From assembly GCF_030757795.1 (NCBI RefSeq), contig NZ_JAUQWH010000060.1:1-45880 (forward strand): 45,880 bases of DNA, given 5' to 3'. The notes beneath the pieces were generated by a model. It ran no database searches. It was not told the DNA's origin and saw only the letters and a list, made by a program, of their open reading frames with translations. Each line of letters opens with the position of its first letter. Positions within the stretch are counted from its first letter, which is position 1. Of this stretch, positions 1 through 6,904 are shown in pieces. This stretch comes from Actinoplanes oryzae (GTDB lineage: Bacteria; Actinomycetota; Actinomycetes; Mycobacteriales; Micromonosporaceae). The position numbers and the translations under genes are program-made.

Positions 1-45
1 TCCAAGCTCTCATGGGTCGAGTCTGGCGCCGGGCTAAGGTGGTAT

Positions 46-65
46 CCAGAATCTCTTTATTCTGG
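46..65. promoter_or_regulatory. Inverted repeat over the -10 region of the MmyB-type regulator
   Basis: CCAGAAT-N6-ATTCTGG is a perfect 7-bp inverted repeat just upstream of the first gene. A -10-like hexamer TATTCT (58-63) lies inside it. A GGAGG Shine-Dalgarno (70-74) follows, 7 nt before the ATG at 82. The overlap of palindrome and -10 suggests autoregulation by the adjacent helix-turn-helix protein; that is inference. Confidence 0.5.
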
Positions 66-81
66 TACTGGAGGTCCCAGG

Positions 82-861
82 ATGAGCACCGAGCTGGGCA
101 CTTTCCTGCGCAGCCGGCGCGAGCGCATCGCCCCGGCCGACGCGGGCCTGCCCGTCACCGGCCGCCGCCGCACCCCCGGGCTGCGCCGCGAGGAGCTGGC
201 CCTGCTGGCCGGCATCAGCGCCACCTGGCTCACGTACCTCGAGCAGGGCCGCGACGTGCGCCCGTCCGGGCAGGTGCTCGACGCCCTGGCCCGCGCCCTC
301 CGCCTGACCGGCGCCGAGCACGAGCACCTGCACCGCCTGGCCGGCGGTTCCGCCGCCCCCGGCGAGCTGGCCGAGCAGGCGGCGCCCGAGGTCGCCGGCG
401 TCCCGGCCCTGCTCGGCGACAACCCCGCCTACGTCACCGGCATCTGCTATGACGTCCTCGCCATCAACGACGCCGCGACGGAGCTGTTCGGCGGCGTCGC
501 GCCGGGCGGCAACGTGGTCCGCTGGATGTTCACCGAGCCCGCCGCCCGCGACATCCTGCTCGACTGGGAGCAGGAGGCCCGCGGCATCCTCGCCCGGCTC
601 CGCGCCATCGCGGGCCGCCATCCCGGTCACCCCCGCGTGAGCCGTCTCGTGGCCGAGCTGACCGCGGCCAGTCCCGAGGTGCGCGAGTGGTGGCCGCTTT
701 ACGACATCCAGTTCAGCCACGCGGGCCGCAAACGCTTCCGCCACCCCCGGCTCGGCGACATCACCGTGCCGCACGCCGCCTTCCACGTCGCCGGGCATCC
801 CGAGCAGACCCTGGTCGTCTACCAGCTGCCCGGCCCGGGTTCCCCTGCCGGAGGGGGATAG
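82..861 (+). CDS. MmyB-type helix-turn-helix transcriptional regulator
   Basis: The 259-residue protein has an XRE-type helix-turn-helix at about residues 30-75, with RRTPGLRREELALLAG and the following helix WLTYLEQGRDVRPS. The rest (about 100-250) matches the MmyB-like ligand-binding domain, including the WPLYDIQFSHAGRKRFRHP segment typical of that family. Such proteins are common actinobacterial regulators that often control a neighbouring oxidoreductase, with ligands mostly unknown. The ATG at 82 has a GGAGG Shine-Dalgarno 7 nt upstream. The 3' end overlaps the convergent XRE-cupin gene by 43 bp. An inverted repeat covers its own -10 region, so autoregulation is likely. No dedicated target gene lies beside it in this window; one could lie upstream. 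Confidence 0.9.
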   Translation: MSTELGTFLRSRRERIAPADAGLPVTGRRRTPGLRREELALLAGISATWLTYLEQGRDVRPSGQVLDALARALRLTGAEHEHLHRLAGGSAAPGELAEQAAPEVAGVPALLGDNPAYVTGICYDVLAINDAATELFGGVAPGGNVVRWMFTEPAARDILLDWEQEARGILARLRAIAGRHPGHPRVSRLVAELTAASPEVREWWPLYDIQFSHAGRKRFRHPRLGDITVPHAAFHVAGHPEQTLVVYQLPGPGSPAGGG

Positions 862-1400
862 CGCATCACGAGGACGGTGCTGCTGCGGGGGGCCAGGCCC
901 TCGTAGCAGTGGTCCCGGTCGCCGGGGAAGGTGTGGCTCTGACCCCCGACCAGCCGGGCGGGATCGCCGGCGACCCCAACCTCTATCTCTCCACTGACGA
1001 CGGTGATGCTCTCGACGACGCCCGCCGCGTGGCTGCCGGACTGCCTGCGCCCCTGAGCGACCGTCATCCGATAGACCTCGACGACCTCCGCGGCCTCGGT
1101 CCACCGCCCGATGAGCTCGGCCTCGATGTTCTGCCCGTGGGCATGCGGTCCCCCCGGCCGATCCGGCGCCGGGTCGCCGTCGCCGCTCACGAGCAGCTCG
1201 CCCAGCGGCACGGAAAGCGCCGTGGCGATCGCGAACAGCGTGTCCAGCGTCGGGTTCCGCCGGCCGCGCTCGAGTTCGGAGAGCGTCCCCTTCCCCAGCC
1301 CGGTGGCCACGGCGAGGGCAGACAGCGAGATTCCGCGCTGGGTGCGCAGGTCCCTGATGCGCTCCCCGACCGACGCGGAGAGATCGTGGCGGCTCGGCAC
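819..1400 (-). CDS. XRE-family regulator with C-terminal cupin domain
   Basis: The 193-residue protein starts with an XRE helix-turn-helix (about residues 8-65: GERIRDLRTQRGISLSALA, then KGTLSELERGRRNPTLDTL) and ends with a small cupin fold (about 105-185: HAAGVVESITVVSGEIEVGV). This HTH-cupin layout is known in regulators that sense small molecules through the beta-barrel, such as the SutR/PuuR-like group. The GTG start at 1400 follows GAGGAG at 6 nt. The TetR gene ends 22 bp upstream on the same strand, so the two regulators are probably cotranscribed. The 3' end overlaps the convergent MmyB-type gene. The effector is unknown. Confidence 0.88.
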   Translation of the reverse strand: MPSRHDLSASVGERIRDLRTQRGISLSALAVATGLGKGTLSELERGRRNPTLDTLFAIATALSVPLGELLVSGDGDPAPDRPGGPHAHGQNIEAELIGRWTEAAEVVEVYRMTVAQGRRQSGSHAAGVVESITVVSGEIEVGVAGDPARLVGGQSHTFPGDRDHCYEGLAPRSSTVLVMRYPPPAGEPGPGSW

Positions 1401-1422
1401 AGGGGCTCCTCGGGGCCGGACC

Positions 1423-2019
1423 TCAGGCGCTCGCGCGCTGGGGGGCGAGCGCGATGCTGTCGATCGCCGTCTCAGCGATGCGGTTCAGCGTCTGCGCGTC
1501 CATCCCCGCCTTGAGGAGCGCCTCGAGCCCACGGTGCGTGGCAAGGACAAGCCCGCCGAGCGCCGCGGGATCGGCGGCCGGATCGACGTGCCCGGCTCGC
1601 TGCGCCTGCTCGACGAGGAGGCGGCAGCTCTCGAGCAGCGTGTCGTAGGCCGCGAGCGACCGGGCCGCGATGGCTTCGTCCTCCCACGCCAGCTCGGCGG
1701 TCGTCTTGGCCAGCAGGCAACCGCGCCGGTCGAGGGGGCCCTCCGGTGCCGCGAGCCAGGCGCGCAGGCGGTCGAGCGCCTCCTCCTCCGGGCCTTCGAC
1801 CCGGGCCGCGGCGCCCTGGTCGGAGCCCTCGCAATACTCCTCGAAGACCCGCCGGAACAGGGCGTCCTTGTCGCCGAAGGCGCCGTAGAGGCTGCCCTTG
1901 CTCAGCCCTGTCACGCGGGAGAGGTCCTCGACCGAGGTGCCGTGGTAGCCGGTCTCGTTGAACTGCCGGCGCACGGCGACCAGCACTTCGTGCTCATCGA
2001 ACTTGCGTGGACGCCCCAT
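1423..2019 (-). CDS. TetR-family transcriptional regulator
   Basis: The 198-residue protein begins MGRPRKFDEHEVL and has a TetR helix-turn-helix at about residues 10-55 (GTSVEDLSRVTGLSKGSLYGAFGDKDALF). The remaining helical part is the ligand and dimer domain, with the CLLAKTTAEL segment often seen in this subgroup. It is divergent from an SDR gene, and the 81-bp gap holds three copies of one 21-bp operator-like element. That arrangement points to a repressor of itself and the SDR. A TATCGT hexamer (plus 2027-2032) lies 7 nt before the ATG, so the message may be leaderless. The XRE-cupin gene follows 22 bp downstream. The inducer is unknown; many relatives sense electrophiles or drugs. Confidence 0.93.
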   Translation of the reverse strand: MGRPRKFDEHEVLVAVRRQFNETGYHGTSVEDLSRVTGLSKGSLYGAFGDKDALFRRVFEEYCEGSDQGAAARVEGPEEEALDRLRAWLAAPEGPLDRRGCLLAKTTAELAWEDEAIAARSLAAYDTLLESCRLLVEQAQRAGHVDPAADPAALGGLVLATHRGLEALLKAGMDAQTLNRIAETAIDSIALAPQRASA

Positions 2020-2037
2020 GCCACCCACGATACGCCG

Positions 2038-2111
2038 TTCTGAACGTGGGTTCCAAAATAGTTCTGGACGTTCGTTCCAGAACTCGCCTATTCTGAACGC
2101 ATGTTCAAAAC
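2038..2111. promoter_or_regulatory. Three tandem operator copies between TetR and SDR genes
   Basis: Three 21-bp elements begin at 2038, 2062 and 2091. They fit TTCTGRACG-N3-GTTCMARAA, allowing one or two mismatches. The middle copy is part of a near-perfect palindrome (AGTTCTGGA-N7-TCCAGAACT, 2060-2084). The third overlaps the SDR start codon. A TATTCT hexamer at 2089-2094, 6 nt before the ATG, is the likely -10 of a leaderless SDR transcript and overlaps the start of copy three. Binding by the divergent TetR protein is inferred from position and symmetry. Confidence 0.75.
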
Positions 2112-2880
2112 TCTTGTGCCCGCGGACGTCACCGAGTTCGCCGGCAAGCGCGCGATCGTCACCGGTGGTTCTCGCGGTATCGGCGCTGCCATCGTGCAGC
2201 GGCTGCTCGACGGCGGTGCGCGCGTCGTCACCACCGCACGCAACGCCACCGACGAGACGCCGAAGGACGCCACCTTCATTCAAGGCGACATCAGCACGCT
2301 CGCCGGCGTTCAGGCGTTCGCCACGGCGGCACTGCGCGAGCTCGGCGGCGTCGACATCGTGGTGAACAACGCGGCCGCGGCCCGCACCCACCTCGGCGGC
2401 ATCGCCTCCATCCCCGACGAGGAATGGCTCGACGCGCTCCACCTCAACTACCTGTCCGCCGTACGAGTCAACAACGCACTCCTGCCGGCACTGCGCGAGT
2501 CCGGCGCGGGCAGCGCGATCGTCAACATCTCCTCCGGGTCGGCGATCCTGCCCGGCCCGCCGCTGGCGCACTACGGCGCCGCCAAGGCCGCACTCAACGC
2601 CTACGGCAAGGCGCTCGCCGCCGAGCTCGCGCCCGCCGGGATCCGGGTCACCACGATCATGCCCGGCAACGTGCTCACCCCCGGAGCCGACGCGATCCGC
2701 CAGAACTTCGCCGACGCGATGGGCGTCGAGCTCGCCGCGATCACCGCGGGCATCCCCCTCGGCCGCCCCGGCGACCCGCGCGACATCGCCGAGGCCGTCG
2801 CCTACCTCGTCTCCGACCGAGCCCAGTGGATCACCGGGGCAAGCCTGAACGTCGACGGCGGCGAGCTTCCCGCCATTTAG
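2101..2880 (+). CDS. SDR-family NAD(P)-dependent oxidoreductase
   Basis: The 259-residue classical short-chain dehydrogenase has the cofactor motif TGGSRGIG (about residues 21-28), the NNAAA motif (about 90), the catalytic serine in NISSGS (about 141-146), and tyrosine and lysine in HYGAAKAA (about 158-165). The C-terminus ends in ASLNVDGGELPAI, usual for the family. The length is standard. The substrate cannot be read from sequence. The gene is divergent from a TetR repressor with three operators between them, so it is probably induced by that repressor's ligand. The start is ATG at 2101 with TATTCT 6 nt upstream and no Shine-Dalgarno, consistent with leaderless translation. Confidence 0.93.
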   Translation: MFKTLVPADVTEFAGKRAIVTGGSRGIGAAIVQRLLDGGARVVTTARNATDETPKDATFIQGDISTLAGVQAFATAALRELGGVDIVVNNAAAARTHLGGIASIPDEEWLDALHLNYLSAVRVNNALLPALRESGAGSAIVNISSGSAILPGPPLAHYGAAKAALNAYGKALAAELAPAGIRVTTIMPGNVLTPGADAIRQNFADAMGVELAAITAGIPLGRPGDPRDIAEAVAYLVSDRAQWITGASLNVDGGELPAI

Positions 2881-2895
2881 CTCAGCCGCGGCAAC

Positions 2896-2923
2896 GACCC
2901 GGCGCGCCTCGCCGCGCCGGGTC
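2896..2923 (+). terminator. Hairpin after the SDR gene
   Basis: An 11-bp perfect stem, GACCCGGCGCG paired with CGCGCCGGGTC around a 6-nt loop, begins 15 nt after the SDR stop codon. No U-tract follows, as is common for actinobacterial terminators. The rest of the gap to 3034 shows no convincing gene. Confidence 0.5.
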
Positions 2924-3034
2924 CTGCCGCATCTCAGGTCCAGGTGCCGGCGGACGGGCACGCGATCCTGTTCGTGACCCGCCGGTGGGTCCTTGAGGCG
3001 CGCCGGCGAACTTGACCGCTCGGCACGGGGGCAG

Positions 3035-3062
3035 CCTATCGTTCCATAAACAGAACGATAGG
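3035..3062 (+). promoter_or_regulatory. 28-bp inverted repeat overlapping the aminotransferase ribosome-binding site
   Basis: CCTATCGTTC-N8-GAACGATAGG is a perfect 10-bp inverted repeat. The right arm runs into the ATAGGAG Shine-Dalgarno of the gene at 3070. It could be a DNA operator (its CGTTC/GAACG half-sites resemble TetR-family sites) or an RNA hairpin that hides the ribosome-binding site. No regulator gene is adjacent. Confidence 0.6.
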
Positions 3063-3069
3063 AGTTGCC

Positions 3070-4230
3070 ATGACCGTGAGTCGCCTGCGGCACATCCCCG
3101 GCATCGGCGTCGACCATGTCGGTGACCGGGCCGACCGGGAGCAGGACGCCACTCTGCTGAGACTGGAGAACCTCGACACCGACATCCGCCCGCCCACGGT
3201 CGCCCTGGAGCGGCCCAAGGCGGCCGTCGACGAGGACCGAGCGAACAGCTATCTGCCGTTCCAGGGTGGCGTATCGCTCCGCCACGCCGCCGCCGCGCAC
3301 GTCGGCAGACAGGCGGGCCGGGCGTACGACCCGCTTCGCGAGTGCGTCATCACGGCGGGCGGGCTCAACGGCGTCCTCAATGCCCTGCTTGCCACCGTCG
3401 AGCCGGGCGACGAGGTCGTCATGGTCGACCCCCTGTACGCCGGCCTGGTGAACAGGGTCAGGCTCGCCGGCGGCGTCCCACGTTTCGTGCCGCTCACCGC
3501 CACGGCGCAGGGCTGGACGCTCGACCCGCAGGAGCTGGCCTCCGCCGTCACCGTTCGCACGGCGGCCGTCCTGATGATGTCGCCCGCCATGCCGACCGGC
3601 TCGGTGCTGGGCCGCGCCCACTGGGAGGCGCTCGCGCGGGCGCTCGACGGGCACCGCGCCTGGCTGATCTACGACGCCGCGATGGAGCGGATCCGGTTCG
3701 ACGACGCCGAGCGCGTGCATCCGGCGCAGGTTGCCGGCCTGGCCGAGAAGACGATCACGATCGGCGCCGCGTCGAAGGAGCTCAGGATGATCGGCTGGCG
3801 CGTGGGCTGGGTCGTCGGCCCGGAGAGCATCGTCGCCGACATCAACCTGGTCGGCCTCACCAACGTCGTCTGCCAGGTTGGGCTGGCGCAGGAGGCGGTC
3901 GCCGCCGCGCTGCACGCCCCGGACGCCGAGCAAGACGTCCAGCGCGCCGTGGACACCTGGCGGCAGCGGCGCGATGTGATCGTGGACCAGCTCTCCGGGC
4001 TCCCGGTCATCCCGCCCGACGGCGGCTGGTCGCTGCTCATCGACACCACGCAGATCGGGTTGTCGCCGGCCGACGCGTCGGAGCTGCTGTTCACCCGGGG
4101 CAGGATCGCCGCGACGCCGATGAACGGCTGGGGACCCTCCGGCGAGAAGTACCTGCGTCTGGTGTTCGCCAACGAGCCCGTGGCACGCCTGCAGGACCTC
4201 CGCAGCCGGTTCGAGGCTGCCTGGGGATGA
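3070..4230 (+). CDS. Pyridoxal-phosphate-dependent aminotransferase, class I/II
   Basis: The 386-residue protein has the fold-type I aminotransferase layout. A glycine-rich region (TAGGLNGVLNALL, about residues 96-108) should contact the cofactor phosphate. PAMPTGSVLG (about 175-184) takes the place of the usual NPxNPTG. The aspartate of LIYDAAMERIRF (about 199-210) should bind the pyridine nitrogen. K236 in GAASKELRMIGWRVGW is the Schiff-base lysine, followed by the family arginine. The ATG at 3070 has an AGGAG ribosome-binding site. The substrate is unknown; relatives act on aromatic or aspartate-like amino acids. A perfect 28-bp inverted repeat overlaps its Shine-Dalgarno and probably regulates it. 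It lies between two SDR genes but each has its own control region. Confidence 0.9.
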   Translation: MTVSRLRHIPGIGVDHVGDRADREQDATLLRLENLDTDIRPPTVALERPKAAVDEDRANSYLPFQGGVSLRHAAAAHVGRQAGRAYDPLRECVITAGGLNGVLNALLATVEPGDEVVMVDPLYAGLVNRVRLAGGVPRFVPLTATAQGWTLDPQELASAVTVRTAAVLMMSPAMPTGSVLGRAHWEALARALDGHRAWLIYDAAMERIRFDDAERVHPAQVAGLAEKTITIGAASKELRMIGWRVGWVVGPESIVADINLVGLTNVVCQVGLAQEAVAAALHAPDAEQDVQRAVDTWRQRRDVIVDQLSGLPVIPPDGGWSLLIDTTQIGLSPADASELLFTRGRIAATPMNGWGPSGEKYLRLVFANEPVARLQDLRSRFEAAWG

Positions 4231-4269
4231 CCCGCCCCGGACGATGGCGCACGCCACACTTCGACCCCG

Positions 4270-4321
4270 GTTATTGACCACATCGTCAAAAACCGCTGTT
4301 ATTGACCAGGAAGTCAATAAC
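4270..4321 (+). promoter_or_regulatory. Two tandem inverted-repeat operators upstream of the second SDR gene
   Basis: The right copy (4298-4321) is a perfect inverted repeat GTTATTGAC-N6-GTCAATAAC. The left copy (4270-4293) is GTTATTGAC-N6-GTCAAAAAC, with one mismatched pair and the same 6-nt spacer. Their starts are 28 bp apart. A possible -35 TTGACC (4274-4279) lies in the left copy, and a possible -10 TGTTAT (4297-4302) overlaps the right copy, 17 bp away. Occupancy would block the promoter. No candidate regulator is adjacent. Confidence 0.65.
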
Positions 4322-4338
4322 CAGGAGACGGAGTGATC

Positions 4339-5073
4339 ATGAAGGTTCTCGAGGGCAAGGTCGCGGTGATCACCGGGGGCAACTCGGGCATCGGGCGGGC
4401 GATCGCACGGGCCTACCACGCCGAGGGGGCGCGGGTCTTCGTCACCGGTCGCCGGCAGGCGCAGCTCGACGAGGTCGAGGCCGAGCTCGGCCCCCAGGTG
4501 ACCGGGGTCCGCTGCGACGTGGGCCGGCTCGCGGATCTCGACGCGCTCTACGCGACGGTGGCCGAGCAGGCGGGCCGCATCGACGTGCTGGTCGCCAACG
4601 CCGGGATCGGCATCGCCGCGCCGCTGGGCGAGATCACCGAGGAGCAGTTCGACGCCATGTTCACCACGAACGTCAAGGGCTCGCTCTTCACCGTGCAAAA
4701 GGCACTGCCCCTGCTGTCGCACGGCGCGTCGATCATCATCACCGGATCCTCGGCGGCCACGCGACCGGAGCCGTTCCTGCCCGTATACGGCGCGACGAAG
4801 GGCGCACTGCGCAACCTGGTCCGCGGGCTCGCCCACGGCGCCGGGTCGGGCGGCTACCGCATCAACATGCTGTCGCCGGGCGGGACGCGCACACAGGGCC
4901 TGCTGGACCTGGTCCCGGCCGAAGCTCTCGCGGCCGCCGTCAAGACGGTCCCCCTCGGCCGGCTGGCCGAGCCCGAGGAGATCGCCACGGCGGCGGTCTT
5001 CCTCGCCTCGGACGCGTCCAGCTACGTCAACGGCTCCGAACTCGCCGTCGACGGCGGTTCCGCCCAGATCTGA
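4339..5073 (+). CDS. SDR-family oxidoreductase
   Basis: The roughly 244-residue classical SDR has the Rossmann motif TGGNSGIG near residue 13, NAGIG near 89, the catalytic serine region TGSSAAT, the YGATKGALR active-site tyrosine and lysine near 155, and a C-terminal NGSELAVDGG. The start could be the ATG at 4339 (GGAG 5 nt upstream) or the in-frame GTG at 4333; I prefer the ATG. Two tandem palindromes overlap the promoter, so the gene is strongly regulated by a factor coded elsewhere. Quinone-type oxidoreductases under HxlR or TetR control often have such sites, but the substrate is not visible. It converges on the ABC permease gene. Confidence 0.9.
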   Translation: MKVLEGKVAVITGGNSGIGRAIARAYHAEGARVFVTGRRQAQLDEVEAELGPQVTGVRCDVGRLADLDALYATVAEQAGRIDVLVANAGIGIAAPLGEITEEQFDAMFTTNVKGSLFTVQKALPLLSHGASIIITGSSAATRPEPFLPVYGATKGALRNLVRGLAHGAGSGGYRINMLSPGGTRTQGLLDLVPAEALAAAVKTVPLGRLAEPEEIATAAVFLASDASSYVNGSELAVDGGSAQI

Positions 5074-5123
5074 GCCACCCGGGGCGCCGGGCTCCACCGC
5101 CGCGCGACCCCCGTCCCGCTGCG

Positions 5124-5231
5124 CCAGCGCTGCGAACCCTGTCCGACCGCGCCTCCCGCAAGGCCGCACGAGCACTGCCCGACCACACCACCCACAAGAC
5201 CGCACGAGCGCCGTCTGACCACGCCACCAAC
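5124..5231. repeat. 36-bp tandem repeat in a convergent intergenic gap
   Basis: Three 36-bp units lie head to tail at 5124-5159, 5160-5195 and 5196-5231. The last two are clearly related (AAGGCCGCACGAGC versus AAGACCGCACGAGC, then GACCACRCCACC); the first is more diverged. They fill most of the gap between the SDR and ABC permease stop codons. I see no gene in the gap. Confidence 0.6.
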
Positions 5232-5258
5232 CTGCCCGCGGACCGTTGTCTGATGGCG

Positions 5259-5990
5259 TCATCGGCGGGGCTCCCAGCGGAAAACCCGGGCCGCGAGGGC
5301 CAGCGCGGCGGCCGAGGTCACGGCGAGGGCCAGGGCGGACGGCCACACCGGGGCGTCGTCGGTCCACGCGGCGCGAGTCAGGTCGGTCAGCGCCGCGCCC
5401 GGCACGATCAGCAGCAGTCGTCCCGCGTCGGGCAGGTTGAGCAGGGCCAGCGCGCCGCCGGCAAAGGCGAGCACCCCGGGGGTGGTGGTCAGCTGTGCCA
5501 GCTCGGGAGCCGGCGTATAGGCGGCGGTGGCGAAGGCGAGCGCCACCGCGACCAGGCTGCCCAGGGCGAGGGCGAGGATCAGCGGCCACCAGCGGTGCGG
5601 CGCCGCAGTGCCCGCGGCGGGGGCCACGGCGGTCAGCAGTCCGAGCTGGACGACCGACACGAGCAGGAAGGGGGCCACGAGCCCGGCGATGATGCCGGGG
5701 GTCGGCAGAGCGGTGGCGCGCAGCCGGATGAGGACGAGGTCGGCCCGGCGGGCGGCCAGGGCGGTTGTCGCCCCGGCGTACGTGACGAACGACAGCACGA
5801 ACACCAGCAGCATCCCCGCCGCGTCGCCGTCGGTGCCCCGGCCGGTCCGCCCGGCCAGCGCGAGCCAGCCGGCGCCGAGGGCGACCGGCGACAGCACGGC
5901 GTTGACCACGGCGAGCGGGCTGCGTAGCAGGGCCACCACTTCGAAGCGCGCGAGGACGAGAGTGCCGGTGAGGGCGGGACGGCTGGTCAT
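5259..5990 (-). CDS. ABC transporter permease, ABC-2 type
   Basis: The 243-residue protein has about six hydrophobic helices, among them VNAVLSPVALGAGWLALAG, MLLVFVLSFVTYAGATTAL, IIAGLVAPFLLVSVVQLGLL and ALALAVTSAAALALAARVF. This fits an ABC-2 type exporter permease. The ATG at 5990 overlaps the TGA of the upstream ATPase gene (ATGA), so the two are translationally coupled and form a simple two-gene exporter. The divergent two-component system just upstream probably controls it, as in other actinobacterial exporter-kinase-regulator sets. The substrate is unknown. The C-terminus RVFRWEPRR is basic and cytosolic. Confidence 0.85.
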   Translation of the reverse strand: MTSRPALTGTLVLARFEVVALLRSPLAVVNAVLSPVALGAGWLALAGRTGRGTDGDAAGMLLVFVLSFVTYAGATTALAARRADLVLIRLRATALPTPGIIAGLVAPFLLVSVVQLGLLTAVAPAAGTAAPHRWWPLILALALGSLVAVALAFATAAYTPAPELAQLTTTPGVLAFAGGALALLNLPDAGRLLLIVPGAALTDLTRAAWTDDAPVWPSALALAVTSAAALALAARVFRWEPRR

Positions 5991-6781
5991 GTCAGCGTGA
6001 GGACGCGGTCGGCGAGGGCGGCTGCTTCGCCCGTCAGGTGTGTGGTCAGCAGTATCGCGGCCCCGGCGGCGCGGTGCTCCCGCAGCGTTCTGCCGAGCTC
6101 GTCGCGCGCCTCGGGGTCGAGCCCGGCGGTCGGCTCGTCGAGCAGCAGCACCCGCGGATGCCCGGCGAGCGCCACGGCGAGGTCGAGGCGGCGCCGCTCC
6201 CCGCCGGAGAGCTGCCGCATCCGCTTGGCCGAAGCGGAAGGCAGAGCGAACGACGACGGCGACGGCGACGCGGCCCCCGAAGTGGGCCCCGGAGCGACCG
6301 GCGACGTAGATCCCGAAGCAGCCGGCGACGCGACCGGCGCCGCTGACCCCGAGGCGGACGACGAAGCAATCGGCGCCGCTGAACCCGAAACGATCGGCGC
6401 TGCGGAACCCGAAGCAGCCGGCGACGCGGACGAGGAAGCAGCCGGCGACGCGGACGGGCGGCCCTGGAGGCGTACCCACAGGTGGAAGGTCTCCCCCGCA
6501 GTGAGCTCGCCGGTAAATCGGGAGTCCTGGGCGACGAACCCGACGTGCGGCGCGAGCCGTGCGCGATGCCGGGCCGGGTCGAGCCCGAGCAGGCGCACGG
6601 TGCCCGCATCCGGCCGGTGCAGTCCTCTCAGGACGCCGAGCAGCGTGGACTTGCCCGAGCCGTTCGCCCCCACCAGGCACACCAGCTCGCCCGCGTGCAC
6701 GGTGAGATCGACGCCGCGCACCGCCTCATAACTCCCGTAGCGGCAGCGCAATCCGCGGGCCGCAATGGCAATCTCGCTCAT
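5987..6781 (-). CDS. ABC transporter ATP-binding protein with a Ser/Ala/Pro repeat insertion
   Basis: The 264-residue nucleotide-binding protein has Walker A GANGSGKST (38-46), Q-loop glutamine Q85, signature LSGGE (191-195), Walker B VLLLDEPTAGLD (211-222) and the switch histidine H248. It should power the permease coded downstream. The unusual part is about 75 residues of low-complexity Ser/Ala/Pro sequence (about 109-184) between the Q-loop and the signature motif, inside the helical subdomain. The insert is built from about 8-residue units such as ASPAASGS and AAPIASSS. Without it the protein would be somewhat short for this family, so it may replace part of the helical subdomain as well as extend it. 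All catalytic motifs are intact, so I expect activity. The start is ATG at 6781. Confidence 0.9.
   Translation of the reverse strand: MSEIAIAARGLRCRYGSYEAVRGVDLTVHAGELVCLVGANGSGKSTLLGVLRGLHRPDAGTVRLLGLDPARHRARLAPHVGFVAQDSRFTGELTAGETFHLWVRLQGRPSASPAASSSASPAASGSAAPIVSGSAAPIASSSASGSAAPVASPAASGSTSPVAPGPTSGAASPSPSSFALPSASAKRMRQLSGGERRRLDLAVALAGHPRVLLLDEPTAGLDPEARDELGRTLREHRAAGAAILLTTHLTGEAAALADRVLTLT
6230..6457 (-). repeat. In-frame 24-bp tandem repeat inside the ABC ATPase gene
   Basis: Degenerate 24-bp units encode octads such as SASPAASS, SASPAASG, SAAPIVSG and SAAPIASS. The best-conserved plus-strand copies read GAAGCAGCCGGCGACGCGGA and adjoin near 6409-6457. Toward the signature motif the repeat decays. 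The unit length is a multiple of three, so the reading frame is kept. Confidence 0.8.
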
Positions 6782-6824
6782 GCGACCAGCCTGCGCCGGG
6801 CATCGTGCCGGGCACAGTGTCCGC

Positions 6825-6852
6825 TGTCATGGTCGCCGCTGACATTTGTCAT
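6825..6852. promoter_or_regulatory. TGTCAT/TGACAT boxes between exporter and two-component system
   Basis: TGTCAT occurs at 6825-6830 and 6847-6852, two helical turns apart. TGACAT lies at 6840-6845, forming the inverted pair TGTCA-N10-TGACA with the first box. The cluster lies in the 123-bp gap between the divergent ABC ATPase and histidine kinase genes. It is a candidate binding site for the NarL-type response regulator, by position only. Confidence 0.4.
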
Positions 6853-6904
6853 CACTACGCCGCACGGTCTCGTCGCCGCCCGGCTTCGTGGGCATGATGG
6901 GCGC

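Noticed and set aside
1423..5589. A 1,388-codon open frame on the minus strand
   Set aside because: Only its last 198 codons (from the start at 2019) look like a protein; the rest is the antisense of two SDR genes and an aminotransferase and is Arg/Gly/Asp-rich shadow sequence.
5259..6680. A 473-codon frame joining ATPase-antisense sequence to the ABC permease
   Set aside because: The upstream half is a different-frame shadow of the ATPase gene; the permease has its own ATG at 5990 in an ATGA overlap.
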